Shown: positions 52,094 through 64,000 of the stretch, piece by piece | Position numbering within the stretch: position 1 is the stretch's first letter | Layout of the letters: each line of letters starts with the position of its first letter | NCBI RefSeq assembly: GCF_016918735.1 | Contig: NZ_JAFFPR010000027.1 | Span: forward strand, 1 to 64,000 | Direction: 5' to 3' | DNA: 64,000 nt | Source: Leptospira abararensis | GTDB taxonomy: Bacteria > Spirochaetota > Leptospiria > Leptospirales > Leptospiraceae | Made by a program: the position numbers and the translations under genes | The notes under the pieces: model-generated | Database searches by the model: none | The model's input: only the letters and a program-made list of their open reading frames with translations | Told to the model about the DNA's origin: nothing

Positions 52094-52134
52094 TAGAGGC
52101 AGGGAGGCCGTAGGCGTCCCCACCTCTATTTTTT
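52094..52134 (+). terminator. Terminator/attenuator hairpin between rplL and rpoB
   Basis: TAGAGG pairs with CCTCTA, then GGGA with TCCC across a two-base mismatch, with an inner GCC/GGC stem; a run ATTTTTT follows directly. It lies 37 bases after rplL and 49 bases before rpoB. By position it corresponds to the attenuator known between these genes in E. coli, which lowers rpoBC transcription relative to the ribosomal genes. Strength cannot be judged by eye. Confidence 0.75.
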
Positions 52135-52182
52135 CGTTTATCATACCATCTATTATTTTGACGTCTCTAGGGAGAGTATTCC

Positions 52183-55100
52183 ATGCATACCCGAATGCAA
52201 ATTAGAAACCGGGTAAATTTCGGTAAAATTACCGACCTCAATTTACTTCCTAATCTTATCTACGTACAGAAAAAATCCTTTGATTGGTTTCTCCAGTCGG
52301 AAGTGAAAGATCCGACGAAACGTTTGAACCAAGGGTTGGAAGCGGTTTTCCGCGAATCCTTCCCTATCGAATCGCCAAACAACGATATGGTCATGGAATA
52401 TGGCCATTATGTCTTGGGAGAGCCGAAACGCGATCCACAAGAGTGCAAAGACACCGATTCATCTTTTGCTGTTCCACTCAAAGCAGTCATCCGTCTTATC
52501 ATCAAAGACACCGGAGAGATTCGGGAACAAGTTGTCTATATGGGAGACCTTCCTGTAATGACAGACCACGGAACTTTCATCATCAATGGTGCGGAAAGAG
52601 TGGTGGTGAGCCAACTTCACAGATCTCCTGGTATTTTCTTTTCTTATGACCAAGCACGCGATACTTTCTCCGCTCGAGTGATTCCCTACCGAGGTTCTTG
52701 GTTGGAATTCGAGATGGACAACAAAGGGATTCTTGTTGCCAAAATCGACCGTAAGAAAAAATTTCCAGCAACTCTTCTTGTAAAAGCTATGGGTATGGGA
52801 ACAAACGAAGAAGTACTTCGTTTGTTCTATGGATCTTCTAAAATGAAGATTGCAGGTGCCAATCCCAAAGACCTCAAACGTTTGATTGGCCGCCGTACCA
52901 TTGCTGATATCATCAACATGGAAACCGGAGAAGTCATGCTCGATGCTGGTTCCAAAATCAATGAAGATAATATCTCCATCCTTCGGGAAATGAAGGTAAA
53001 AGATGTGGATGTCATTGAATTTCCGAAAGGAAAAGATAACCCAGTTCTTATCAATTGTTTGGAAAAAGACGGTGTCAACGATTACGAAGACGCAGTTAAA
53101 AAATTCCACACCATTATGAGACCGGGCGAACCGTCTACGATTGAAAACGCAGAAGGGGAACTCAAACGCCTCTTTTTCTCTCCTAAAACTTTTGATTTAG
53201 GAATTGTAGGTCGTTATAAAATCAATAGTAAATTCGAATTCAATAATCCAAAAGACTTTTCAAAAGCGGAAGATCGTGTCCTTCGAAAACACGATATCAT
53301 TGAAACTGTACGTTACCTCGTCATGCTCATGTCAGAAGCGGAAAACTACTATCCGGATGATATTGACCACTTAGGAAACAGAAGGATTCGTTCTGTTGGT
53401 GAGCTAATTGCAAACCAATTGAAACTCGGATTCTCTCGCGTGGAACGAGTGATCAAAGAAAGAATGACAGTACAAGAGCCGGAACAACAAACTCCGCAGC
53501 TTCTCATTTCTATCAAGCCTATCACGGCAGTCATCAATGAGTTTTTTGGTTCCTCACAACTTTCTCAGTTTATGGACCAAACAAACCCACTCGCAGAACT
53601 TACCCACAAACGTAGGTTAAATGCACTTGGGCCTGGGGGACTTTCACGTGACAGAGCCGGATTTGAGGTTCGTGACGTTCATTATTCTCACTATGGTCGT
53701 ATGTGCCCGATTGAAACACCGGAAGGTCCAAACATTGGTCTCATTCTTTCCATGTCTAGTTTCGCACGTGTGAACGATTATGGGTTTATTGAAACTCCTT
53801 ACCGTTTGGTAAAAAACGGAAAAGTTCAAAAACAAGTCGAGTATCTCACTGCAGATAAAGAAGAATATCACTATATGGCGCAGTCCAATTCGACTGTGGA
53901 TGAGAAGGGAGAATTCACTTCCAAACTCATCTCCACTCGCCATAGAGGGGATTTTCCTTTCCGTAGCCCGGCTGAGATCCAATATATGGATTTGGCTCCA
54001 CTCCAAGTTGTGTCCGTATCCACAGCACTCATTCCGTTCTTAGAACATGATGATGCGAACCGCGCCCTTATGGGTTCTAACATGCAACGCCAAGCAGTGC
54101 CACTCCTTACGGAAGAAGCTCCATTTGTCGGAACTGGAATGGAAGCTCGTGCGGCGTATGACGCAGGAGTTTGTATCGTAGCCAAAAAAGACGGTGTGGT
54201 TTCTAAAGTAGATGCTACAGGTGTTTGGATCAAAGAAGACCAATCCAAAGAGATTGTTCATTACCCACTCATTAAATTCAAAAAAACCAACCAAGGAACT
54301 TGTTTTAACCAAAAACCAAACGTGGCTATGTTGCATACAACCACAGGTGGAAAGGTAAGTAAAGTATCCAAGGAACGAGTGGAACTCACTTCTCCCAACG
54401 GAGAAAAAGAAATCCATGAACTTTTCCATTCGGAAGAAGTTCAGTTCGTGGCCGTTGTGAAAGAAGGCCAAGACTTAGGAATTGGAGCTCCCGTTGCCGG
54501 ACAAATCATCAAAGGGGAAAAATACGGTGACTTTGGTCAGATCTTGCAAAAAGGAACGGTCCTTGCGAATGGTCCATCCACTGACGCAGGTTATTTGGCT
54601 CTCGGTCGAAACGTACTCGTTGCCTTTATGCCTTGGGAAGGTTACAACTTTGAGGATGCGATTCTTATCTCCGAACGAATCATCAAGGACGATGTTTTTT
54701 CTTCGATCCACATTGAAGAGTTCGAAATCCAGGCTCGGGAAACCAAACTAGGTCAAGAACAAATCACTCGCGACATTCCCAATCTTTCGGACAAAGCGTT
54801 CCGTGATTTGGATGAGTCCGGTGTGATCCGTGTGGGTGCGGAAGTAAAACCAGGAGATATCCTTGTGGGAATGGTAACACCGAAAGGTGAAACCGACCTC
54901 ACTCCCGAATACAAACTATTACACTCCATTTTTGGAGAGAAGGCGAAAGAAGTTAGGGATTCCTCACTTCGTATGCCAAACGGTTTCGAAGGAACTGTTA
55001 TCGATATCAAACGTTATTCCCGTGAAACTGGCGACGAACTCGCTGCTGGCGTGGAAGAAATGGTGAAAGTCTATGTGGCTCGTAAACGTAAACTCCTCGT

Positions 55101-55869
55101 GGGTGATAAGATGGCGGGACGACATGGAAACAAAGGGGTAGTGGCTCGAGTGATGGCACAAGAAGATATGCCATACATGGAAGACGGCTCCCCTGTAGAT
55201 ATCGTACTTAACCCTTTGGGCGTTCCTTCACGGATGAACCTCGGTCAGATCTTTGAAACCCAACTTGGTTTCGCTGCAAAAAAACTGGGAATCAACTTTG
55301 AAACACCAGTTTTCGACGGAGCGACCGAAGGTGACGTAAATGATTTCTGTAAAAAAGCGGGATTACCGGCTAACAGCAAATTTCAGTTATACGACGGAAG
55401 AACGGGCGAAAAATTCATCAACCAAGTATTCTGCGGTTATATCTACATGTTGAAACTGGCTCACTTAGTGGATGACAAAATCCACGCAAGGTCTACCGGA
55501 CCTTACTCACTCGTGACGCAACAACCACTTGGTGGTAAAGCGCAGTTCGGGGGACAAAGGCTCGGTGAGATGGAAGTTTGGGCTCTGGAAGCATATGGTG
55601 CCTCACACACCTTACAAGAGTTACTTACCATTAAGTCAGACGACATGCTCGGACGAGCAAGAATTTACGAAGCGATTGTCAAAGGAATCCACTCGATCAA
55701 ACCGGGAATTCCAGAATCCTTCAACGTTCTTGTGCAAGAACTCCGTGGACTCGCGCTCGACATCATCATCAAAGACTCCGAAGGATTGGAAGTGGATATC
55801 TCTGATTACGAAGATGAATTCTCGAAGAACAAAAAGAAAATCAAGTTCGAGACCATTGAAAACGTTTAG
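52183..55869 (+). CDS. rpoB: RNA polymerase subunit beta
   Basis: A 1228-residue subunit. The rifampicin cluster I reads [14 protein letters not shown] and [14 protein letters not shown], with Asn at the place of E. coli Ser531 (codon AAT, 53620-53622), a state known in spirochaetes with natural rifampicin resistance. Later marks are [43 protein letters not shown] and [25 protein letters not shown] lies 8 bases before ATG. The chain is shorter than E. coli RpoB (1342), lacking some lineage-specific insertions. It precedes rpoC by 14 bases. Confidence 0.97.
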   Translation: MHTRMQIRNRVNFGKITDLNLLPNLIYVQKKSFDWFLQSEVKDPTKRLNQGLEAVFRESFPIESPNNDMVMEYGHYVLGEPKRDPQECKDTDSSFAVPLKAVIRLIIKDTGEIREQVVYMGDLPVMTDHGTFIINGAERVVVSQLHRSPGIFFSYDQARDTFSARVIPYRGSWLEFEMDNKGILVAKIDRKKKFPATLLVKAMGMGTNEEVLRLFYGSSKMKIAGANPKDLKRLIGRRTIADIINMETGEVMLDAGSKINEDNISILREMKVKDVDVIEFPKGKDNPVLINCLEKDGVNDYEDAVKKFHTIMRPGEPSTIENAEGELKRLFFSPKTFDLGIVGRYKINSKFEFNNPKDFSKAEDRVLRKHDIIETVRYLVMLMSEAENYYPDDIDHLGNRRIRSVGELIANQLKLGFSRVERVIKERMTVQEPEQQTPQLLISIKPITAVINEFFGSSQLSQFMDQTNPLAELTHKRRLNALGPGGLSRDRAGFEVRDVHYSHYGRMCPIETPEGPNIGLILSMSSFARVNDYGFIETPYRLVKNGKVQKQVEYLTADKEEYHYMAQSNSTVDEKGEFTSKLISTRHRGDFPFRSPAEIQYMDLAPLQVVSVSTALIPFLEHDDANRALMGSNMQRQAVPLLTEEAPFVGTGMEARAAYDAGVCIVAKKDGVVSKVDATGVWIKEDQSKEIVHYPLIKFKKTNQGTCFNQKPNVAMLHTTTGGKVSKVSKERVELTSPNGEKEIHELFHSEEVQFVAVVKEGQDLGIGAPVAGQIIKGEKYGDFGQILQKGTVLANGPSTDAGYLALGRNVLVAFMPWEGYNFEDAILISERIIKDDVFSSIHIEEFEIQARETKLGQEQITRDIPNLSDKAFRDLDESGVIRVGAEVKPGDILVGMVTPKGETDLTPEYKLLHSIFGEKAKEVRDSSLRMPNGFEGTVIDIKRYSRETGDELAAGVEEMVKVYVARKRKLLVGDKMAGRHGNKGVVARVMAQEDMPYMEDGSPVDIVLNPLGVPSRMNLGQIFETQLGFAAKKLGINFETPVFDGATEGDVNDFCKKAGLPANSKFQLYDGRTGEKFINQVFCGYIYMLKLAHLVDDKIHARSTGPYSLVTQQPLGGKAQFGGQRLGEMEVWALEAYGASHTLQELLTIKSDDMLGRARIYEAIVKGIHSIKPGIPESFNVLVQELRGLALDIIIKDSEGLEVDISDYEDEFSKNKKKIKFETIENV

Positions 55870-55883
55870 GGAAGGGAAAAAGT

Positions 55884-60182
<4,299 letters not shown>

Positions 60183-60192
60183 ATCCGAATCT

Positions 60193-60234
60193 TTTGTCTC
60201 TAGAGACTTTTTAAAGAGTTTCTAGGGACAAAAT
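60193..60234 (+). terminator. Long inverted repeat after rpoC
   Basis: A 17-base arm starting TTTTGTC at 60193 pairs with an arm ending GACAAAA at 60234, with only two G-T wobbles and a loop of about 8 bases. It begins 10 bases after rpoC. Each arm ends in an A or T run, so it could end transcription partly, with rpsL starting 92 bases on. No long T-run follows on the + strand. Confidence 0.5.
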
Positions 60235-60325
60235 CATGTTTTCGTTTACAAAATGTCCCTGTCTGGAATTTTGGACGAAAACGTCATTATTTTTTTAAAG
60301 ACAGAGAAGTAGAAGAAGGAATCGA

Positions 60326-60700
60326 ATGCCTACAATTAACCAACTCATCCGAATCGGAAGAGAAGACCAAAAGAAAAGAACTAAATCTCCTGCCCTAAAA
60401 GCATGCCCACAAAGACGTGGAGTTTGCACACGGGTAATGACTTTTACGCCAAAAAAACCGAACTCTGCTCTTAGAAAAGTAGCCAGGGTTCGCCTCACTA
60501 CTGGAATTGAAGTTACTGCTTACATTCCTGGTGAAGGACACAACCTCCAAGAACACAACGTGGTTCTTATCCGTGGGGGAAGGGTAAAAGATTTACCTGG
60601 GGTTCGTTATCATATCATTCGTGGAACACTGGATACACTCGGTGTAGACAAACGTCGTAAAGGACGTTCTAAATACGGCGCTAAGCGTCCTAAGGCTTAA
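60326..60700 (+). CDS. rpsL: 30S ribosomal protein S12
   Basis: A 124-residue protein: [47 protein letters not shown] and [12 protein letters not shown]. The residues matching E. coli Lys43 (in PKKPNS) and Lys88 (in RVKDLPG) are wild type, so no S12-based streptomycin resistance is visible. AAGGA stands 5 bases before ATG. Confidence 0.97.
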   Translation: MPTINQLIRIGREDQKKRTKSPALKACPQRRGVCTRVMTFTPKKPNSALRKVARVRLTTGIEVTAYIPGEGHNLQEHNVVLIRGGRVKDLPGVRYHIIRGTLDTLGVDKRRKGRSKYGAKRPKA

Positions 60701-60713
60701 TCGGAGTTAAGGT

Positions 60714-61187
60714 ATGTCAAGAAGAAGAGGAAAAGTTGAACCACGCCATATCGAAGGCGATCCTAAATACAATGACAAAGTGATTTCTAAGTTTATCAAC
60801 TGTCTGATGGTAGATGGTAAAAAAAGTGTCGCGGAAGCCGTGTTCTACGATGCTTTAGAAGTGATTGCGAAAAAAACTGGCCAAGACCCTTTTGCTGTTT
60901 TCCAAGAAGCTTTGGAAAATGCAAAACCACAAGTGGAAGTAAAATCCCGACGAGTGGGTGGTGTGACTTACCAAGTTCCGATCGAAGTTCGTCCAGAAAG
61001 ACGACTTGCCCTCGGAATCAGATGGCTTATTAAATACAGCCGTGGTAGAAACGAAAAATCTATGAAGAATAAATTGGCTGCAGAGTTTATGGAAGCCCAA
61101 AAAGGCACTGGATCTGCAATCAAGAAGAAAGAAGATATCAGAAAGATGGCAGACGCCAACAAGGCATTCTCGCACTACCGCTGGTAA
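60714..61187 (+). CDS. rpsG: 30S ribosomal protein S7
   Basis: A 157-residue protein with SRRRGKVEPRHIEGDPKYND, INCLMVDGKKSVAEAVFYDA, VGGVTYQVPIEVRPERRLAL and ANKAFSHYRW at the end. It organises the 30S head. It starts 13 bases after rpsL. A clear terminator follows, so the canonical rpsL-rpsG-fusA-tuf run is broken here. Confidence 0.97.
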   Translation: MSRRRGKVEPRHIEGDPKYNDKVISKFINCLMVDGKKSVAEAVFYDALEVIAKKTGQDPFAVFQEALENAKPQVEVKSRRVGGVTYQVPIEVRPERRLALGIRWLIKYSRGRNEKSMKNKLAAEFMEAQKGTGSAIKKKEDIRKMADANKAFSHYRW

Positions 61188-61215
61188 TTTCAAACATTCG
61201 ATTCCAAACATTAAT

Positions 61216-61247
61216 AAGCCAGGTGATCTACCTGGCTTTTTTATTTT
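61216..61247 (+). terminator. Rho-independent terminator after rpsG
   Basis: AAGCCAGGT and ACCTGGCTT form a perfect 9-base stem with loop GATCT, followed by TTTTTTATTTT. It is 28 bases beyond rpsG and 22 bases before the next ATG, so rpsL-rpsG transcripts should mostly end here. Confidence 0.92.
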
Positions 61248-61269
61248 CTCGTGATCTGCTCAAAAATTT

Positions 61270-63183
61270 ATGAAATACAGAACTGTTGGAATATTCGCTC
61301 ATATTGACTCAGGGAAAACAACCCTCACCGAACGAATATTATTCGAAGCAGGGAAAATTTCTGCCGTTGGTTCTATCGAAGACGGAAATACGGAATCCGA
61401 TAGCTTGCAGGAAGAGATCGAGCGGGGGATTTCCATCCGCACGACTTTCCATTCCATTCCTTGGAAAACCACCTTTGGTGAATTCCAAATCCAATTAGTA
61501 GATACACCGGGCCATATCGATTTTCGAAACCAAGTCACTGATCTTTTGCCAGCTATGGAAACAGCGATTGTTGTTTTGGAGGCGGGAACTGTAGTTCAGT
61601 CTCAGGCACGGCTTGTGATGGAGGAACTCCTTTTGGCAAAGGTTCCTATGATATTTTTTATCAATAAACTAGACCGATTCAGTGACGAGTATTTAGACAC
61701 ACTAGTCTCTTTGGAAGAAATTCTAAAAGGGGCTCCCGTTTCTCTTTTTCAAAAAAACGAATCAGGCAAACTCGAATACTATCTAAGGGAACCATCCGCA
61801 TTTCCCAAATCTGTCAAAGAAGAACTCATCTCCTGGAGTGATGATCTCATGATCTCTTCATGGAATGACCCTTCTGGCCAAACGGATTTTTCGATGATAG
61901 GACTCCGCTCAGGTCCTGGGGAAGGAAAACTCTACCCGGTTTATGGTGGTTCCGCTAAAACAGGAGAAGGGGTGAGAGAACTTCTGGATTTAGTGCTTTG
62001 GACTGAAGCAAAAATACCGGAGAAAGTAGATGTGGTCCCTCTCCTAGTTCTCTCTCGAAGGACAGATGAAGAAGCGGGGCGGTATTCCGTGGTTTATCCG
62101 ATTACCGATACAACCACAGAGCAATTGAATTCTCTCGCAAAAAGCCACCATCCATCAAAAGATTCCGTTGCGAACCAATCCTACTTTTCCTTTTTAGATC
62201 CAGAATCCTTAGAGCCGGTATCCCATTTGATTCAGGGCAAACTTGTCTACATAAAGGACCATCCAAGTCTCCTTTCCTTCCCTGGTCAGAGTTTGCGATT
62301 GCGAACAAGTGAGGCGTACTCAAAGGAACTAACCCCTGTAGAAAGAATTCCCAGTCCATTTTCCATTGTTCTGGAGCCGGAACAATCCAGTGATAAAGAG
62401 TTTTGGTTATGTCGCTTGGAGGAATTGGTCTGGGAAGATCCTGGATACCAACTCACTGACAAGGAAGATACCGGACAATTGGTACTCCTTGGACGAGGAG
62501 AACTCCATTTGGAGATCGGAATCCGAAGAATTCGAGAAAGAACTGAAAAAAAACTCAATTTCAGTTCGATAAACATTGCCAAATTAGAGCTTCTAAAAAA
62601 AATGTCTCATAAGGTTGCCCTAGAGCATCGTGCCTTTGAAGACCAAAAGTCAAGCGGCGCGCTCATCGCAGTCCTGGAAGATACTGCCGACTTTTCGAAG
62701 CATATTGCCTTCGAGGTAAGTCTTCCAGAAGAAGTAAAAAATTCGATAGAAACGTCCTTTCTGGAAGCCTGCTTACATGGGTTTTACGGTGAGGAAGTTG
62801 CCGGTCTCAAATTTCGTGTCCTCTCGTATGAGATGCCGAAAGGAGATCTGCAAGTCACTTTAATGTTACTAAAAGTAGCGATACTTGCGGGCATAAAGGA
62901 ATTGTTTCCATCCAACACATACTTGGTCGGACCCCTCACGGAAGTAGATGTGATGGTGGACGCAGACCACTTAGGTGTAGTTCTTTCTGATCTAAGTCGC
63001 AGAAATGCCAAGGTGGAATCCATCTGGGAAGCTGTGGCAGGGAAGAGTCACTTAAAAGCCAATGCACCGGCCCAAAACCTGCTTGGCTTTTCAGGGGCTC
63101 TTAGAAACATGACCAAAGGGATTGGCATTTCTTGGGAAAGGACTGCTTTTACCTCTGAATTTTATGCAGTTTTAAAGGAGTAA
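61270..63183 (+). CDS. Divergent EF-G/TetM-like translation GTPase
   Basis: A 637-residue five-domain translational GTPase. G1 is AHIDSGKTT (residues 10-18), G2 ERGISIRTT, G3 DTPGH (78-82), G4 NKLD (132-135), and a G5-like GGSAKTG near 236-242. GRGELHLEIGIRRIRE marks domain III, and GPLTEVDVMV with LGVVLSDLSRRNAKVE marks domain V of EF-G. Length is nearer TetM-type factors (about 640) than EF-G (about 690-700), and the domain IV loop is altered. It occupies the place of fusA between rpsG and tuf but has its own upstream terminator. It could be a second EF-G, a ribosome-rescue or protection factor. Confidence 0.85.
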   Translation: MKYRTVGIFAHIDSGKTTLTERILFEAGKISAVGSIEDGNTESDSLQEEIERGISIRTTFHSIPWKTTFGEFQIQLVDTPGHIDFRNQVTDLLPAMETAIVVLEAGTVVQSQARLVMEELLLAKVPMIFFINKLDRFSDEYLDTLVSLEEILKGAPVSLFQKNESGKLEYYLREPSAFPKSVKEELISWSDDLMISSWNDPSGQTDFSMIGLRSGPGEGKLYPVYGGSAKTGEGVRELLDLVLWTEAKIPEKVDVVPLLVLSRRTDEEAGRYSVVYPITDTTTEQLNSLAKSHHPSKDSVANQSYFSFLDPESLEPVSHLIQGKLVYIKDHPSLLSFPGQSLRLRTSEAYSKELTPVERIPSPFSIVLEPEQSSDKEFWLCRLEELVWEDPGYQLTDKEDTGQLVLLGRGELHLEIGIRRIRERTEKKLNFSSINIAKLELLKKMSHKVALEHRAFEDQKSSGALIAVLEDTADFSKHIAFEVSLPEEVKNSIETSFLEACLHGFYGEEVAGLKFRVLSYEMPKGDLQVTLMLLKVAILAGIKELFPSNTYLVGPLTEVDVMVDADHLGVVLSDLSRRNAKVESIWEAVAGKSHLKANAPAQNLLGFSGALRNMTKGIGISWERTAFTSEFYAVLKE

Positions 63184-63232
63184 AGAACCGAGGATCGGGT
63201 CTTGCACCACGATTGAGGAGTAGATTCTAACA

Positions 63233-64000
63233 ATGGCTAAAGAAAAATTTGACCGTTCAAAACCACACTTAAACATCGGAACAATTGGTCACGTTGACCA
63301 CGGTAAAACAACACTAACAGCAGCGATCACAACGACGCTTGCGAAATTAGTGGGTGGAAAAAACAAAGCGATTGCATACGACCAAATCGACAACGCGCCC
63401 GAAGAAAAGGCTCGTGGGATTACTATTGCAACGTCTCACCAGGAATATGAAACTCCTAACCGTCACTACGCACACGTAGATTGCCCGGGACACGCGGACT
63501 ATGTAAAAAACATGATTACTGGTGCTGCTCAGATGGATGCTGCGATTCTCGTAGTATCTGCAACTGACGGTGCTATGCCACAAACTAAAGAACATATCCT
63601 TCTTGCTCGCCAAGTAGGGGTTCCTTACATCGTGGTTTACCTAAACAAAGCGGACATGCTTGCTGCTGATGAAAGAGACGATATGGTGGAGATGGTTAAA
63701 GAGGAAATCAAAGACCTTCTTAACAAATACAACTTCCCTGGTGATAAAACACCTTTCATCTCTGGTTCTGCATTAAAAGCTCTCGAAGGTGAAGATTCTG
63801 ACCTAGGTATGAAATCCATTATTAAACTAATGGAAGCAGTTGATACTTACGTTCCAAACCCTACACGTATTGTTGATAAACCTTTCCTAATGCCAGTTGA
63901 GGACGTATTCTCAATCACTGGTCGTGGAACTGTGGCAACTGGTCGTGTGGAGCAAGGTGTTCTTAAGATCAACGACGAGATCGAGATTGTTGGTATTCGT
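63233..64000 (+). CDS. tuf: Elongation factor Tu (3' end outside window)
   Basis: The first 256 codons of EF-Tu run to the window edge. [25 protein letters not shown] holds the P-loop, [13 protein letters not shown] the switch I Thr, [20 protein letters not shown] the G3 motif, and NKAD the G4 motif; [13 protein letters not shown] begins domain II. It brings aminoacyl-tRNA to the ribosome. The gap to the EF-G-like gene is 49 bases with a GAGGAG but no terminator, so both may share a transcript. Confidence 0.97.
   Translation, partial: MAKEKFDRSKPHLNIGTIGHVDHGKTTLTAAITTTLAKLVGGKNKAIAYDQIDNAPEEKARGITIATSHQEYETPNRHYAHVDCPGHADYVKNMITGAAQMDAAILVVSATDGAMPQTKEHILLARQVGVPYIVVYLNKADMLAADERDDMVEMVKEEIKDLLNKYNFPGDKTPFISGSALKALEGEDSDLGMKSIIKLMEAVDTYVPNPTRIVDKPFLMPVEDVFSITGRGTVATGRVEQGVLKINDEIEIVGIR

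Noticed and set aside
60242..60298. Short GACG-AAAA-CGTC hairpin with T-run before rpsL
   Set aside because: The stem has only four base pairs, too weak to call a terminator.
61270..63183. Acquired tetracycline-resistance gene (tetM type)
   Set aside because: The gene has the same codon style as the surrounding ribosomal genes, no mobile element nearby and sits in the fusA position, so it looks like a resident gene; resistance cannot be claimed.

Overview
The window looks like chromosomal DNA of a spirochaete of the genus Leptospira. This rests on the RpoB sequence (Asn at the position of E. coli Ser531), on a surface-carbohydrate transferase that resembles the leptospiral LIC12162 type, on several GT-C membrane proteins of a leptospiral type, and on AT-rich O-antigen genes next to a ribosomal/RNA-polymerase block. 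The species cannot be fixed by eye. No CRISPR array, rRNA gene, insertion sequence or phage gene is visible.

Region 1 (about 1-42.3 kb) is a long O-antigen/surface polysaccharide cluster. All genes are on the + strand except two at 37.6-40.7 kb, and most are joined by ATGA/GTGA-type overlaps or gaps of a few bases. Its left part (2-8806) holds an SDR of the PtmA type, a 6-phosphogluconolactonase-like protein, a sugar epimerase, a FAH-fold hydrolase, a HAD phosphatase, a methyltransferase-like protein, a KdsB-like CMP-sugar synthetase, an HpcH/HpaI-type pyruvate aldolase, a DUF115/Maf-like protein and a LIC12162-like transferase. Together they suggest synthesis and transfer of a CMP-activated 3-deoxy-ulosonic acid, made perhaps by an aldolase instead of a PEP-dependent synthase. 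The middle part (8854-26820) holds an RmlD-type reductase, a perosamine-synthase-like aminotransferase with a cupin, many GT2/GT4 glycosyltransferases, an AlgI/AlgX-like O-acylation pair, UDP-galactopyranose mutase, and one broken methyltransferase gene (14214-15041). The right part (26895-42302) holds a Wzy/ligase-type protein and two similar modules. Each module has a polyprenol-type GT2, GT-C membrane glycosyltransferases and an OafA-like acyltransferase, and they probably add side-branch sugars and acyl groups.

Region 2 (42.3-48.8 kb) is mixed: an App1-like phosphatase-domain protein, a UbiD-family decarboxylase, the heptose epimerase hldD, an ArsR-type regulator, a FabG-like SDR and a GHKL-ATPase protein.

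Region 3 (48.9-64.0 kb) is the translation/transcription core: tRNA-Thr(GGT), tRNA-Trp(CCA), secE, nusG, rplK, rplA, rplJ, rplL, rpoB, rpoC, rpsL, rpsG, then a strong terminator, a divergent EF-G/TetM-like GTPase where fusA is usually found, and the first 256 codons of tuf. A terminator-like hairpin lies between rplL and rpoB and a long inverted repeat follows rpoC.
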